From Cyclaneusma minus (taxonomy: Eukaryota > Ascomycota > Leotiomycetes > Marthamycetales > Marthamycetaceae), in NCBI GenBank assembly GCA_037179335.1, contig JAKZHN010000053.1, forward strand, positions 119,250-183,249: a stretch of DNA of 64,000 nucleotides. Reading direction: 5' to 3'. Within the stretch, counting starts at the first letter, position 1; every line of letters begins with the position of its first letter. The notes beneath the pieces are model-generated. The model was not told the DNA's origin. It saw only the letters and a list, made by a program, of their open reading frames with translations, and searched no databases. This document shows positions 21,701-31,322 of the stretch, in pieces. Made by a program: the position numbers and the translations under genes.

Positions 21701-22317
21701 TTGGCATTCCCCCAGAAAACGTCCACGCTGGCGTCTCCCCCGACCAGAAGCAAGCCATCATCCGCGATCTCCAAGCGCAAGGCGAATGCGTTGCCATGGT
21801 CGGTGACGGCATAAACGACTCCCCCGCGCTCGCGACCGCCGACGTTGGCATCGCCATGGCCTCTGGCACAGACGTCGCCATGGAAGCCGCCGACATAGTG
21901 CTCATGCGTCCCAACGACCTGATGGACATCGCAGCGTCCATCCACCTCGCACGCAAGATCTTCCAACGCATCAAGATGAACCTGTCGTGGGCGTGTGGAT
22001 ACAATCTTATCGGCCTGCCCTTCGCCATGGGCCTGTTTCTGCCGCTTGGACTGCACTTGCATCCAATGGCGGCGGGCGCGGCAATGGCGGCGAGTAGTGT
22101 GTCAGTGGTGGGGAGCAGCTTGACGCTGAAGTTTTGGAAGAGACCGAAGTGGATGAATGACGCGTTGGAGAATGAGGGAGGGCTGAGGAAGATGGGAAGT
22201 GGATGGGGGCTTGGGGGCCTCGTGGGCGTGGTCAGTGATTTTACGGGCCGTCTTACGGGGAGGAACAGAGAGGAGCAGGGTGGGTATGTGGCACTGGCGA
22301 ACTTGGAGCCTGTATGA
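18781..22317 (+). CDS. ccc2: copper-transporting P-type ATPase, CCC2 type
   Basis: Single exon, 1178 residues from the ATG at 18781; a longer reading from 18730 would begin with GTG and is not used. P1B-type ATPases of this group pump Cu(I) into the Golgi lumen to load secreted copper enzymes. Three metal-binding domains each carry GMTCGACTSAVE; a fourth heavy-metal-associated fold (near residue 300) has lost its CxxC. Then come membrane helices, the TGE loop (VTGEPMPV), the CPC transport motif (near 734), the phosphorylation site DKTGT (near 778), SEHP (near 820) and GDGIND (near 1008), then two more membrane helices. All catalytic motifs are intact. Confidence 0.93.
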   Translation: MSPSNTLLSSPTNSRKQNASNSAPAHMATTTLKVEGMTCGACTSAVESGFKGVDGVGSVSVSLVMERAVVMHDPLQISAEQVREIVEDRGFDAEVLSTDLPSPDEDLFDQDLPSEDEEQDEASATTTTTVAIEGMTCGACTSAVESGFADVAGVKHFSISLLAERAVIEHDAALLSAEAIAETIEDRGFGATIVESTKAEPAKSKKADRRKRKGGDLATTTVAIEGMTCGACTSAVEGGFSGVAGVVQFNISLLAERAMIIHDPAKLSTAQIVEIIEDRGFDAKIVSSQTGTASQSPSTLTSYFKVFGVRDAASANALEAKLKSKAGVESASISLANSKLKVLHQPHVAGLRSLVDLIEAEGYNALVAENDDNNAQLESLSKTREINEWRKAFQFSVTLAVPVFVISMLLPMVPAIDFGGLMFFVPGLYLGDIIALILTIPVQFGVGKRFYVSAWKSMKHKSPTMDVLVVLGTSAAFFFSIASMVVSVLFPPHTKPATIFDTSSMLITFITLGRYLENNAKGQTSKALSNLMSLAPSMATIYADPIAAEKAAEGWEMAIGKEQKSEQEGNAAEEKVIATELIEVGDIVILRPGDKIPADGTVTKGDTYVDESMVTGEPMPVQKHKGSLLIAGTVNGAGRVDFRVTRAGRDTQLSQIVKLVQNAQSDRAPIQRLADTIAGYFVPIILSLGLITFLVWMVLSHALAHPPKIFTEAESGGKIMVCVKLCISVIVFACPCALGLATPTAVMVGTGVGATNGILVKGGAALELATKITQVVLDKTGTITMGHMSVSESKLIPIWENNEWRRRLWWTIVGLSEMGSEHPIGKAILTSAKSELGLGPEGTLDGSIGDFEATVGKGISAVVEPASNAERARYRVLVGNASFLRNNGITVPQDAIDSEEQVNSKAARSPKTATAGTTNIYVAIDGSYAGHLCLSDTIKSSATATIAVLHRMGIKTAIVTGDQRSTALAVASVVGIPPENVHAGVSPDQKQAIIRDLQAQGECVAMVGDGINDSPALATADVGIAMASGTDVAMEAADIVLMRPNDLMDIAASIHLARKIFQRIKMNLSWACGYNLIGLPFAMGLFLPLGLHLHPMAAGAAMAASSVSVVGSSLTLKFWKRPKWMNDALENEGGLRKMGSGWGLGGLVGVVSDFTGRLTGRNREEQGGYVALANLEPV

Positions 22318-25300
22318 GATTTGGTGGCCACCTACGAGAGAACATGAATGATCCTTCTTGAGATGAGCGTATACCTGAGCGATGGGCATGGCGTTTGTTT
22401 TGGACGTGCATAGGTTCAGCGAGCGAACATAGCTGGCGCGCTGGACTGGAATATTTCTGAAATTTTCTCCTGTTCCTGCATCTGAGCATGAAAATGTGAC
22501 GAGGGCAGCCGTTGGGATCGTCGAAGAGTAAGGTAAGGTAGAAGATGGGCCCTGTCAGTCGGATGGTTTTGAAAAGCTGTAGGGATGACATGGAAATTAT
22601 TCTAAAAAATCTTCAATACCATGAGTCTCTAACAACAGTGTTTTAATTTTCCAACCGGACTACCATTGATCCGGTCTACACGTTCTGTCGCTTAACGAAA
22701 TAGCTGTCATTCACAGAAATGCCTGTCGTGGACAGCAGGAATCATCGTAGACAGAAACAGCTGTCGTTACCTATAATACACAGCTGTACCTTAGTTTATG
22801 TTGAATATTCGAATACCTTCTATCCGAGCGGCCGGAGGGTACCTAGGTGAGAAATACTGTATACAATCGCTTTGAAACTCTGGAAAACCTACAATTGCTT
22901 GGTTTTGAAAAACCCGATCAAACGGGCGCTTAAGCTTTACAACCTTGGAGATGGGACCCTTGCAAGGTACCAAACTAGGTACCTAACTCCTAAAGCGGGT
23001 TTCAGATTTTCGATGGGTTTCAAGGTTTCAAACGCCTAAGGCAGTTTTCAAGGTTTTCAATGGTTGCCAACGGTTGCCAACCTAGAACGGGTTATCGCGG
23101 GTGTCGAACCTTGTGAACCGTCTATTAATGAACCCGGGACTTTGTAAAAAAGTCCAGCTTTAAACCCATTTTGACCGTTTTTTCTTAGGCCCAACTCCAT
23201 TGAGATCCATACCTGAGCTAAGGTACCTTAGGTACCTTAGGTACCTATCTAAAGCACCCAGATTTTCCCCAATGACTACCTACCTGGTAGGTACCTGTCC
23301 TTACCAGGTAGAGGCTCGTGGTGACATTTCTTGTACGCTTTAAAAAACTAGGTAGAACACTCAAAACAATTGAGAATTTCCAGTAAATAGGTAGTACCCA
23401 CCTAGGTATTAGCGGAAAGGGGTTTTTTTTCACATACCGTATATATACCGTAGGTACCTTATATAAATATACCGTATAAATACCGTATAAATACTGTATA
23501 AAAATTTGTACCATTGTATACCATTGTACACGGTACGATTTTACCAAACGGTACAATTTTGCGGATCCAGATCTCCACATATACCTACCAACCTAGGTAG
23601 GTACCCTAAAATTCCCCACACATACCCTGCCTTAGGTATATTTCAGGCAGGAGACCATTTTTTACTGCAAAATGACTGGAGTGAGAACAATTTTATATTA
23701 TTTGTAACTGATTTTCAGCCATTTGAATCTCCGATGATATTAGGGGTGTCTGGGAAGACACACGGTGGTGTGCAAGGATTTCTCGTCCGAAATTGCGAAA
23801 AGCGAGCCATGGCGTCATCTGCCCTGCTGGACCCCTATTCAGACATGGACCCTGGCAAGAGCTGGAGAATCCCGTGGCGATGACGTCGCTGCAGATGGCA
23901 CGGGCCACGCTAGGTCTTTTCGATTCAAAATTCTTCGAGGCGGGAGAAGATGAAGTTCCAGTAGTTGGTGCAAAAAAGTCTTGGAATCGCTGCTTGGGCG
24001 ATTCAGAGGGTACAGCTAGGTGTATTCTGAAAGCGTTCAAGTTAGCTGTGTCAATCGTCAGGTGGAAAGTGAGGCGTCAATCCTTGTTGGGCGCCTTGGG
24101 CTTCAATGGTGGAGCGTTGTGTGGCAGGGGATGCCGCTGGAGATTGGCAGATCAAGCTGGAGATCTGAGCCGGAAGATGGGGACAGCAGCCTGACTGGGA
24201 CTCTTGAGTCGTGCCTTTTTCCCGGCATCTAGAGCGCCACGACGTCTTGTATTCTTCGGCTAGGACATACCTAGTTCGCGGCTTGAATAATGTCGTGCTG
24301 ATGCCTGGCTGCATTCCTGGGCTTGTACCTCGATGGCACGAACTCCTTGCAGAATCTCGTGGGGGTGGTGCACGGAGCAGATTGTATGATCCCTTACCAA
24401 GGGTGAAGCTGGCGGAGCCATGGCGAGAGAAGCACAGGTCCTCCCTGCCACAGATAGCGTTGATGCGTCGTCACTCTGTGTGCTTGCAGTTTGAAATCGA
24501 AGCGTTGAAAAGAACTGCAACGGGAAGTCTAAGGCAACATTGGGAACCTAATCGGAACCGGGGGAGAGGGACGGCAACGTCATCCTGAGAGACGAATAAC
24601 ATTGAGTGCATGGCAGTTGAGCGGCGGGTTTCAATCGGGCACAGGATGGACTGCATTCCAGAAATCTGAAACTAGTGGTGGTGCGACGGTGGTGCAAGTG
24701 TTTTGGAATTTAGAATCTGGACCGGAGAGAACTGACCGGGTACAGTTAATGGTAGGTACATGCTGACATTTGACACTTGACGTTATCATAAATGATTCCA
24801 GAAGGGTGTCGGTGGAGGCCAGTTGGGGGTGTCCAAACACTGGCATCCCCCTTTGACGCTCGCAAGTCTTTGTTTCCAGGACGGGGAAGTCAATTGCTCT
24901 AGGCGGGCCAGCCGTCGCTGCGTTATGTCATAGTGACGTCGGGCGCGCACATACATACATGTATCCAGCGATGTCATCCACAGTTCTGCTGTCTGGGGTA
25001 ATGCGCACGAGAAAGGCTTGACTTGATAGCAAATGTCCCATGCAATCAACTGCGGCCTACGTGCAAACCAGACAGGACTACTGTAGCAGACGCTGGCAGC
25101 AGCAGAAATAACATCAAATAATATTTGGGCCAATCAGAAGTCGTAGCCAGTGCAGCATTTCGTCCCATTATTTCTCACGGCCGTGCTAGTTCTTCTTGGC
25201 TAGCTTCTTTGCCCCCCATCCGCTCCCTGACCCGACCACAACCACCGACCCTTTTCTCTCTCACCTCCAAGCTGCACCTTGCACCTCCCACCATGCAGCC

Positions 25301-25609
25301 CAGGTAAAACGCTGCCTTCACCCGCGCCAAATCTGCCTCCAGCCCGCATCTTCTTGTCTCGAGACTTTTACTTTCCCGCTCCCCAACTTCTCCCCCAACT
25401 CACATTCCGTCCTGCGAGTCAGACGTCCTCCTTGCACTCGCTCCTCCACCCGCCTGGCCAAGACCTACCCCCCTCTTTGCCTTTCGCTTTCTTGTCCGCC
25501 GCTCCACAACCATCACATCATACTGTGCCCTTCTACCCGCCTTGTGTCGCCCAGCCCGCTGCATCTTCGATCGTCCGAGGGTCCAGCCCACTTTCGATCT
25601 ACCGCAGCC
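22318..25609. other. long gene-free, repeat-rich region
   Basis: I support no gene in these 3.3 kb. From about 22620 to 23640 it is repeat-rich: CTGTC-type short inverted repeats near 22690-22790, GGTTGCCAAC duplicated near 23061-23082, several GGTACCTTA copies near 23220-23250, then a mobile-element terminus at 23410. From 23640 to 25100 it has ordinary composition with only short random frames. The last 450 bases are pyrimidine-rich leader of the kinase gene. Confidence 0.5.
23410..23566 (+). mobile_element. single terminus of the same inverted-repeat element family
   Basis: Starts with TAGCGGAAAGGGG and a T run, then several ATACCGTATAAATACCGT units, GTATACCATTGTACACGGTAC and CCAAACGGTAC. 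This matches the outward-reading right end of the 8661-9715 element nearly base for base over its distal part. No matching opposite end was found within the next 1.5 kb, so this is a solo end or a truncated copy, with a small GTAGGTACCTTATA insertion inside its repeat run. Confidence 0.6.
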
Positions 25610-27890
25610 ATGACTTCCATCAGCCAGTCCATCCGAAACCTAATAAAACACGGTTGGTGATGCCTGCCCTGCCAGACTCCCTCCTGAGCCGCCCAAGTCA
25701 GTGACGAGCCTCACCCATTCTGACATGTTTTATCTAGGGAAGCAAGCGCGACAGAGCCCGCAGGACGACCCTACGACTTCCGTCTCTCATGTCCATGCCC
25801 ACCAGCAGCGCGCTCCTAAGAACAACTACGACTATGCGCCTCCTCCGCAAAACCACAATGCCATCAGTGACCCCAACGTAATCGCTCACCAAGCCCATCA
25901 AGTGCCTGGTGGTGACGCCTACTCCGCCGCTGACGCCGGAGCCCAGAACAGAGGAGCCCAAGCAGGAAACGTCGCTGCTCACGCCGCCGGCCAGAACCAG
26001 AAGATGGGTAAGAAGAAGGTCGACAAGGATGAGATTGAGCGTCTGGTGAGGGAAGAGGCCGAGAGCAAGAGCAAGCTACCCAGGTATCCTGGACTCGAGC
26101 GATGGAGCCTGATCGAAAAGATGGGCGACGGTGCCTTCAGCAATGTCTACCGTGCCAGAGATACTGCGACCGAGAACAACGTCGGCGAGGTTGCCATCAA
26201 GGTCGTCCGCAAATTCGAGATGAACTCGAGCCAGGTAAGTATCAGCGGGAGCATGATATTTCCTGACATTCTGTACTTTCCTTGAGATCCTTTGCCAACA
26301 CCGGTGGTCGATAGGGCGACGCACATCTTCATCCGGATTTCAAGAAACAACCCAAGGTCGTGGAGGTGCGCAGCTTATTCTTAAATTCTAGTGGCGGATG
26401 CTGTGTTGACGGACCTCCCCTCCCCCCTTCGTGTCAACATGTCATCCTGCTTTTTGTATTTTCTTTTGTACTACGTACTGACTTGATCCGCAGCGAGCGA
26501 ACATCTTGAAGGAAGTCCAGATTATGCGACAGCTGGATCATCCTAACATCGTCAAGCTCATCGACTTCTCTGAATCCAAGCAATACTACTACATCATTCT
26601 GGAGCTTGCCCCAGGAGGAGAGCTTTTCCACCAGATTGTCCGCCTGACGTTCTTCAGCGAGGAGCTTTCACGTCACGTCATCACCCAGGTTGCCCAAGCG
26701 CTGGAATATTTGCACGAAGAGAAGGGCGTTGTCCATAGGTATGGTTTACCTCCAGTGCGAAATCTCTGAGGGAGGCGAAACTGACGTCATGCAGAGATAT
26801 CAAGCCTGAGAACCTGTTATTCTCCCCAATTCCATTCATCCCTACCAAGAACCCGAAGCCCAAGGGCCCTGAGGATGAAGACAAGGCAGACGAGGGAGAG
26901 TTCATCCCCGGGGTTGGCTCTGGCGGCATCGGACAGATCAAGATTGCAGATTTCGGTCTGTCCAAGGTCGTCTGGGACGCACAAACCATGACGCCATGTG
27001 GAACTGTCGGCTACACGGCCCCTGAAATTGTCAAGGATGAAAGGTACTCCAAGAGCGTAGACATGTGGGCCATGGGCTGTGTGCTGTACACCTTGCTATG
27101 TGGCTTCCCGCCCTTCTACGACGAAAGCATCCAGGTCCTCACCGAGAAAGTCGCCAAAGGCCAATACACCTTCCTCTCTCCGTGGTGGGATGACATTTCC
27201 AAGTCCGCTCAAGATCTTGTCTCCCATCTCCTGACCGTCGACCCAGAAAAGCGATACACCATCACGCAGTTTCTGGCTCACCCCTGGATCCGAGGCACCG
27301 AAGAGCCGACCTATGCCGCTTACGATGCACCACCACTTGCCACCCCTGCCGTCGAACGTCAAAGGCAGTTGGGTATGAAGGCACCTCAAGCATTCGATCC
27401 CACCTTGCTGGAATCCCCCGGTGCTGGACGGCGTATGGACTTCCGTTCCCCAGGAGCTGTCAACTTGCGTGAAGTCTTCGATGTCGGCTATGCTGTACAC
27501 AGACAAGAGGAGGAGGCCAAGCGCCGCAAGAATTTCCCTCAAGGATATCGCGGCGCAGCAGCCATGAGTGGTCTCAATGCCATCGACGACGAGGAAGACG
27601 AAGAGGACTACAATCCTACGAAGCTTCCCAAGGCAGGAGATAACGACGTGGCTCATGTTGGCGAGAAGCTGCGGAACACGAACTTGAACGCTGCTGCGAA
27701 CGCCAGACAAGCAGCTGCACCTGCCCAGAAGGGCTATGGACAACACAGCCCGGCTGTCACGGCTGCAGCCAAGCAGCAAGTGCGGAATAAGAAAGGTGCC
27801 TTTGAGCTGAACATGGACGGAGCGACGTTGCTGGGACGCAGAGGCCAAAAGGGGCCGAGTAACCTGCGCGAGGCGACCTCGGTGCAGTAG
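25610..27890 (+). CDS. srkA: SRK1/RCK-type stress-activated serine/threonine kinase
   Basis: Five exons (25610-25652, 25738-26234, 26315-26365, 26494-26738, 26795-27890) give 643 residues. The first exon codes MTSISQSIRNLIKH. The kinase domain starts near residue 137 (GDGAFSNV glycine loop) and has HRDIKPEN with catalytic Asp280, DFG with Asp331, and TPCGTVGYTAPE in the activation loop. About 45 residues of Pro/Asp/Glu-rich sequence lie between the catalytic loop and DFG, an insert typical of yeast Rck1/Rck2 and fission yeast Srk1, which are activated by the Hog1/Sty1 MAP kinase. The tail carries an acidic run and Gln/Ala-rich sequence, ending in SVQ. All donors are GT (GTTGGT, GTAAGT, GTGCGC, GTATGG) and all junctions keep the frame. 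Cytoplasm-nucleus shuttling is expected from the family. Confidence 0.85.
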
Positions 27891-28872
27891 CAATCAGCGG
27901 GTGATTCGACATCCATTGCGGGTGCACAGAACTTGGAACCAGCGCCTGCAACAGCAGAAATGAAGCGCGCTTACAAGAGCGAGCTAGCATCGAGCACGGC
28001 CTGTGATCTCAGGAGGAAGGCGGAGATGCAGCGCTTGACGAGCAGAGACTGGTGAAGCTCGAGCACTTGCTTGATACGCACATTACTTGACCTGCACTTA
28101 CGACCCGGAAACAATTGACTCCGTTTCCCTTTGCCGTGCGGCCACATAACTCGGCCCGATGATTCTTCATGTTTTTCTGTTTTTATGACGAAAGGGCTTA
28201 CGTATGGCGCTCGATGGACTCTTTTTTTTTGCCTGCTTTCGTTGGTTGCGCACGACTCATCACTTTCGGACTTGCTTGCTAGTGAAGGAGGAAGAACACT
28301 GCATATTTCCCATGGCCTTTGAAACGAAGGCTGTGGCAGGTAGTGGTAGAGAACGGGTGCCGTGAGGACGGACAGAGAGCATCGAAGCAGGGGATGCAGT
28401 GCTCAGGTAGAAAATACATAAATAGGAAAAATGCTCCTTTGAAAAAGCTCCTAGTCCACACCTATGCCCGTTTCGTCTGAGGACTAACCTCCCGTGAGAG
28501 CTCTAAACATAGGTTTGCATGCCGCTTCCAATTCTGATCATATCAGTCACTTCCATGTGTCAATGCGGATTTTGGTATAGCAATAACAAAGGAGTATAAA
28601 TGTTAAAAAGAGGGTGGATAGCTCTTGAAGCTCAACATTGCAGCCGGCTAAATGGTGTATCCAAAGACTGAATATGGTGTCTGGTGGAAGTCAATGCCAA
28701 GGCAGGAACTGAGCAGCATAGGCGGCAAATACCTACATGTTTAACAAAACAATACGGTAATATCTGAGAATCGCTAAAAACCACTCGGAACGCCGCATTC
28801 AGAACACCATTCCAGGAGCCTTGGGACCCCCGTCAGGAGAGAAATCCTGACCATCAAGCCAGTCAGTCTCAC
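27891..28872. other. convergent spacer between srkA and mtc1
   Basis: No gene is supported. The region should contain the 3' ends of both flanking genes. I saw no repeat structure. Confidence 0.45.
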
Positions 28873-30563
28873 CTAAATAAGCACGCCTGCGCGGGCTGCC
28901 TCGCCCCCACCATCGCCGAGGACTTCCTCCATCCTCGCTTTACCCCTTCCGATTCCTCCCTCGCCAACGCCCATCCGCCGGGCAACATAGCGCTGTGCCA
29001 CAATTCCCACTCCCAAACTCAGCACCTCCTCAACCCACTCTGCAACCCACTCGCGCGGGTCCACTCCGCCGGACTCTACAATCTCCGCGATCTCCTCCGG
29101 CAGCGAGTGTAGATACTGCTCTGGATCGTTGCTACGACCAAAGAAGCCCGCGCGCTGCTTTTCCGACGCAGCAGCCGGCGAGGCAGTATCTTCGTGTGCA
29201 GCGGGCGATGCTGCGTTGAGCCAATCTATCCACTTTGCGGGAATAGATTGCGAGAGCGTGTAGAAAGTAATGCTGTGCACCGGATCATGCAGATAGATTG
29301 CAAATGTAATCATGCTGTCCTTCTTTTCATCCTCCACCAGCACCGCACCCTCGTTCTTGTCCTTTGGCGGGCCCTGGAAGAGCTCCTCAGGGGCGTCGTG
29401 CGAAATGGCTTGCAAAGCCAGGAATATATCCGAGCTACGGACTGGGTTGCTTTCGGAGAGGACCTCGGTGGCGCGCTGGGCAGCACTTTCGAGGCCGCCG
29501 TGCGAGTTGAAGAACTCGTTGGCGTAGGCCTCAGCGCTGACGCGGACGAGCTTGGTGCCTTCAACGAGGCCTTTCACCGGGTCGAGGGAGCGCGAGGCAT
29601 CGGAAGAGCGCCACCAGGGGCCGTCGTTCCAGCCTGCAATGCCAGAACCGGTGTAGCCTGCGTCGGATGCACGGCGGGCGGTAGCTTCATGGCCACGCTG
29701 GATGACCATAAGATCACCGCCTTCGACCTGGGCCATGACGCGCGAGAAAGTGGAGTAGATGAGGGGATCGAGAGAGGGGTAGGAGATGAAGTCGTGGGTT
29801 ATATGTATCTGAAGGCGTTCATGGGAGGAAATAGGGGGCGCAAGGGTGTGAAGAATATTGGTAAAGGTTGGAAGAGCGCGGGAGCGTAGTTCTCCGCCTG
29901 AAAACAGTCAGTATTGAGCGGGGCCCTGATCTGCTGCTTGAGTTTCCCATGTGTCTTACCAAGTCCCCTGAGAGCTCCTACATTGCCCCTGACTTGATCA
30001 GCCCATCTCTTCGCTTCTTCGTTCTGCTGGATCTCCTTGACTGCAGCTTCGGCAGTCTTCACCGAGGCACTGGCGACGGCGCTGGCAGTCGCAAAGATGC
30101 CTCCCCACCAACCACCACCGCTGGCAGCAGCAGGCTCAGCAGGTTGGGCCACAGGGGATTTCTTCTCGGCATCCTGCAGTTCGCTGCTCGTGGCAGACGG
30201 CGTGAAGCTTGTATGATAGGATCTGGAGCTCTCTCCGGACTTCCTGCCGATGGCGGGCTTCTCGTCGCTCGAGCGGGGAGTGGCAGACTGGGGAGAGGCA
30301 GTGCGCTTCGTCGGAGGCTCCTTGGCAGCTGCAGCGGCGGAAGACTTCAGCTGAGGAGTATGCGGGCGACTGGACGACTGCTGGGCACCGAGGTTCTCGA
30401 GTTCGGCCAGGAGGTCTTGCTCTGCCTGGGACGAGGCTACATTGGCAGGCTTGGAAGGGCCCTTGGTGGCAGGCCTGGCTTGAGCATGGTCGTCGGTGAT
30501 TCCTTCTAGCAGCTTGTTGAGCTCGTCATCGGTCGGCGCGGCCTTTGGCTTTCTCGTCGACAT
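28873..30563 (-). CDS. mtc1: MTC1-like protein (maintenance of telomere capping 1)
   Basis: Two exons on the minus strand (29960-30563 and 28873-29897) give 542 residues. The junction GACTTG/GTAAGA to TTTTCAG/GCGGAG restores the frame. The first 170 residues are polar and Ser/Pro-rich, starting with STRKPKAAPTDDELNKLLEGI. A GGGWWGGIFATASA motif then opens the conserved part, followed by a helical region (KTAEAAVKEIQQNEEAKRW) and a folded C-terminal half with SITFYTLSQSIPAKWIDWL. This order matches the fungal MTC1 family. Yeast Mtc1 is named from a genetic interaction with cdc13-1 and has also been linked to vesicle coats; its biochemical role is not settled. No membrane segment or signal peptide is seen. 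Confidence 0.7.
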
Positions 30564-31322
30564 GGTGTGAGGCGTCGGGGTACGTAGTGGACGGACTCGT
30601 TTTGGGGTGGGGACTGGGGGGAGCTTCAACTTATCCGTTTGGCAGGCTATGGCAGCTTGGGGGGTATGTGGAGCGGATGGATGCGGGCAGCGGCGTCGGA
30701 ACATACTCGGGAGCAGCCGCGGGGGCTGATTGGCCAGCCCCCCCATGCCTTGAGTAACATTGACCTCGTCCAGTCCTAGTTCTATAATGCCCCCTATACC
30801 CGTCTGGTCGTGGTCTCCTGGAGCACGATGGCTTTTATACGGCGTTTTCTGCGATTATTGTCACCTTGTGCCTCATTGCCTTTACATAGCTGTAGCTTGC
30901 TTGGAGGAAATCCAAGACTTTTGCTTACAACATGGTGATCGATCAAGTAGAGTATCGTGGAGCCTGATGCCTCTATTTCGTTGCTTCGGAAACATTCTAT
31001 AATAAATCGCAGCTGTCAGCTCTATTGATCTTATTGCGAAGGGCCATTGAGCCGCGGTAGCGAGCATGGAAGGCGAAAAGGCGTGTGCTGTTGGCTGTAT
31101 TGTGCTTTTCTTAGCCTAAGCGACCACCGCCGCCAGCATTAAAATTCCGACGACCTCTTCTTCCCTCCAACCTTCCCCAAACAACAGCGCAACTTCACGA
31201 ATCGACCCCACAGTCGATTATTTGTGAATCCAATCGCTGTTTACACCTCTTCCTCTACAAACCACCACTACTTCTTCATTTCTGCTGCAACTGCACCCAA
31301 AAAACACATCGCAACCGCCATC
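30564..31322. other. divergent spacer between mtc1 and the AT-hook-like gene
   Basis: A 759-base divergent intergenic region with no gene of its own that I can support. It ends in a C/A-rich leader before the ATG at 31323. Confidence 0.45.
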
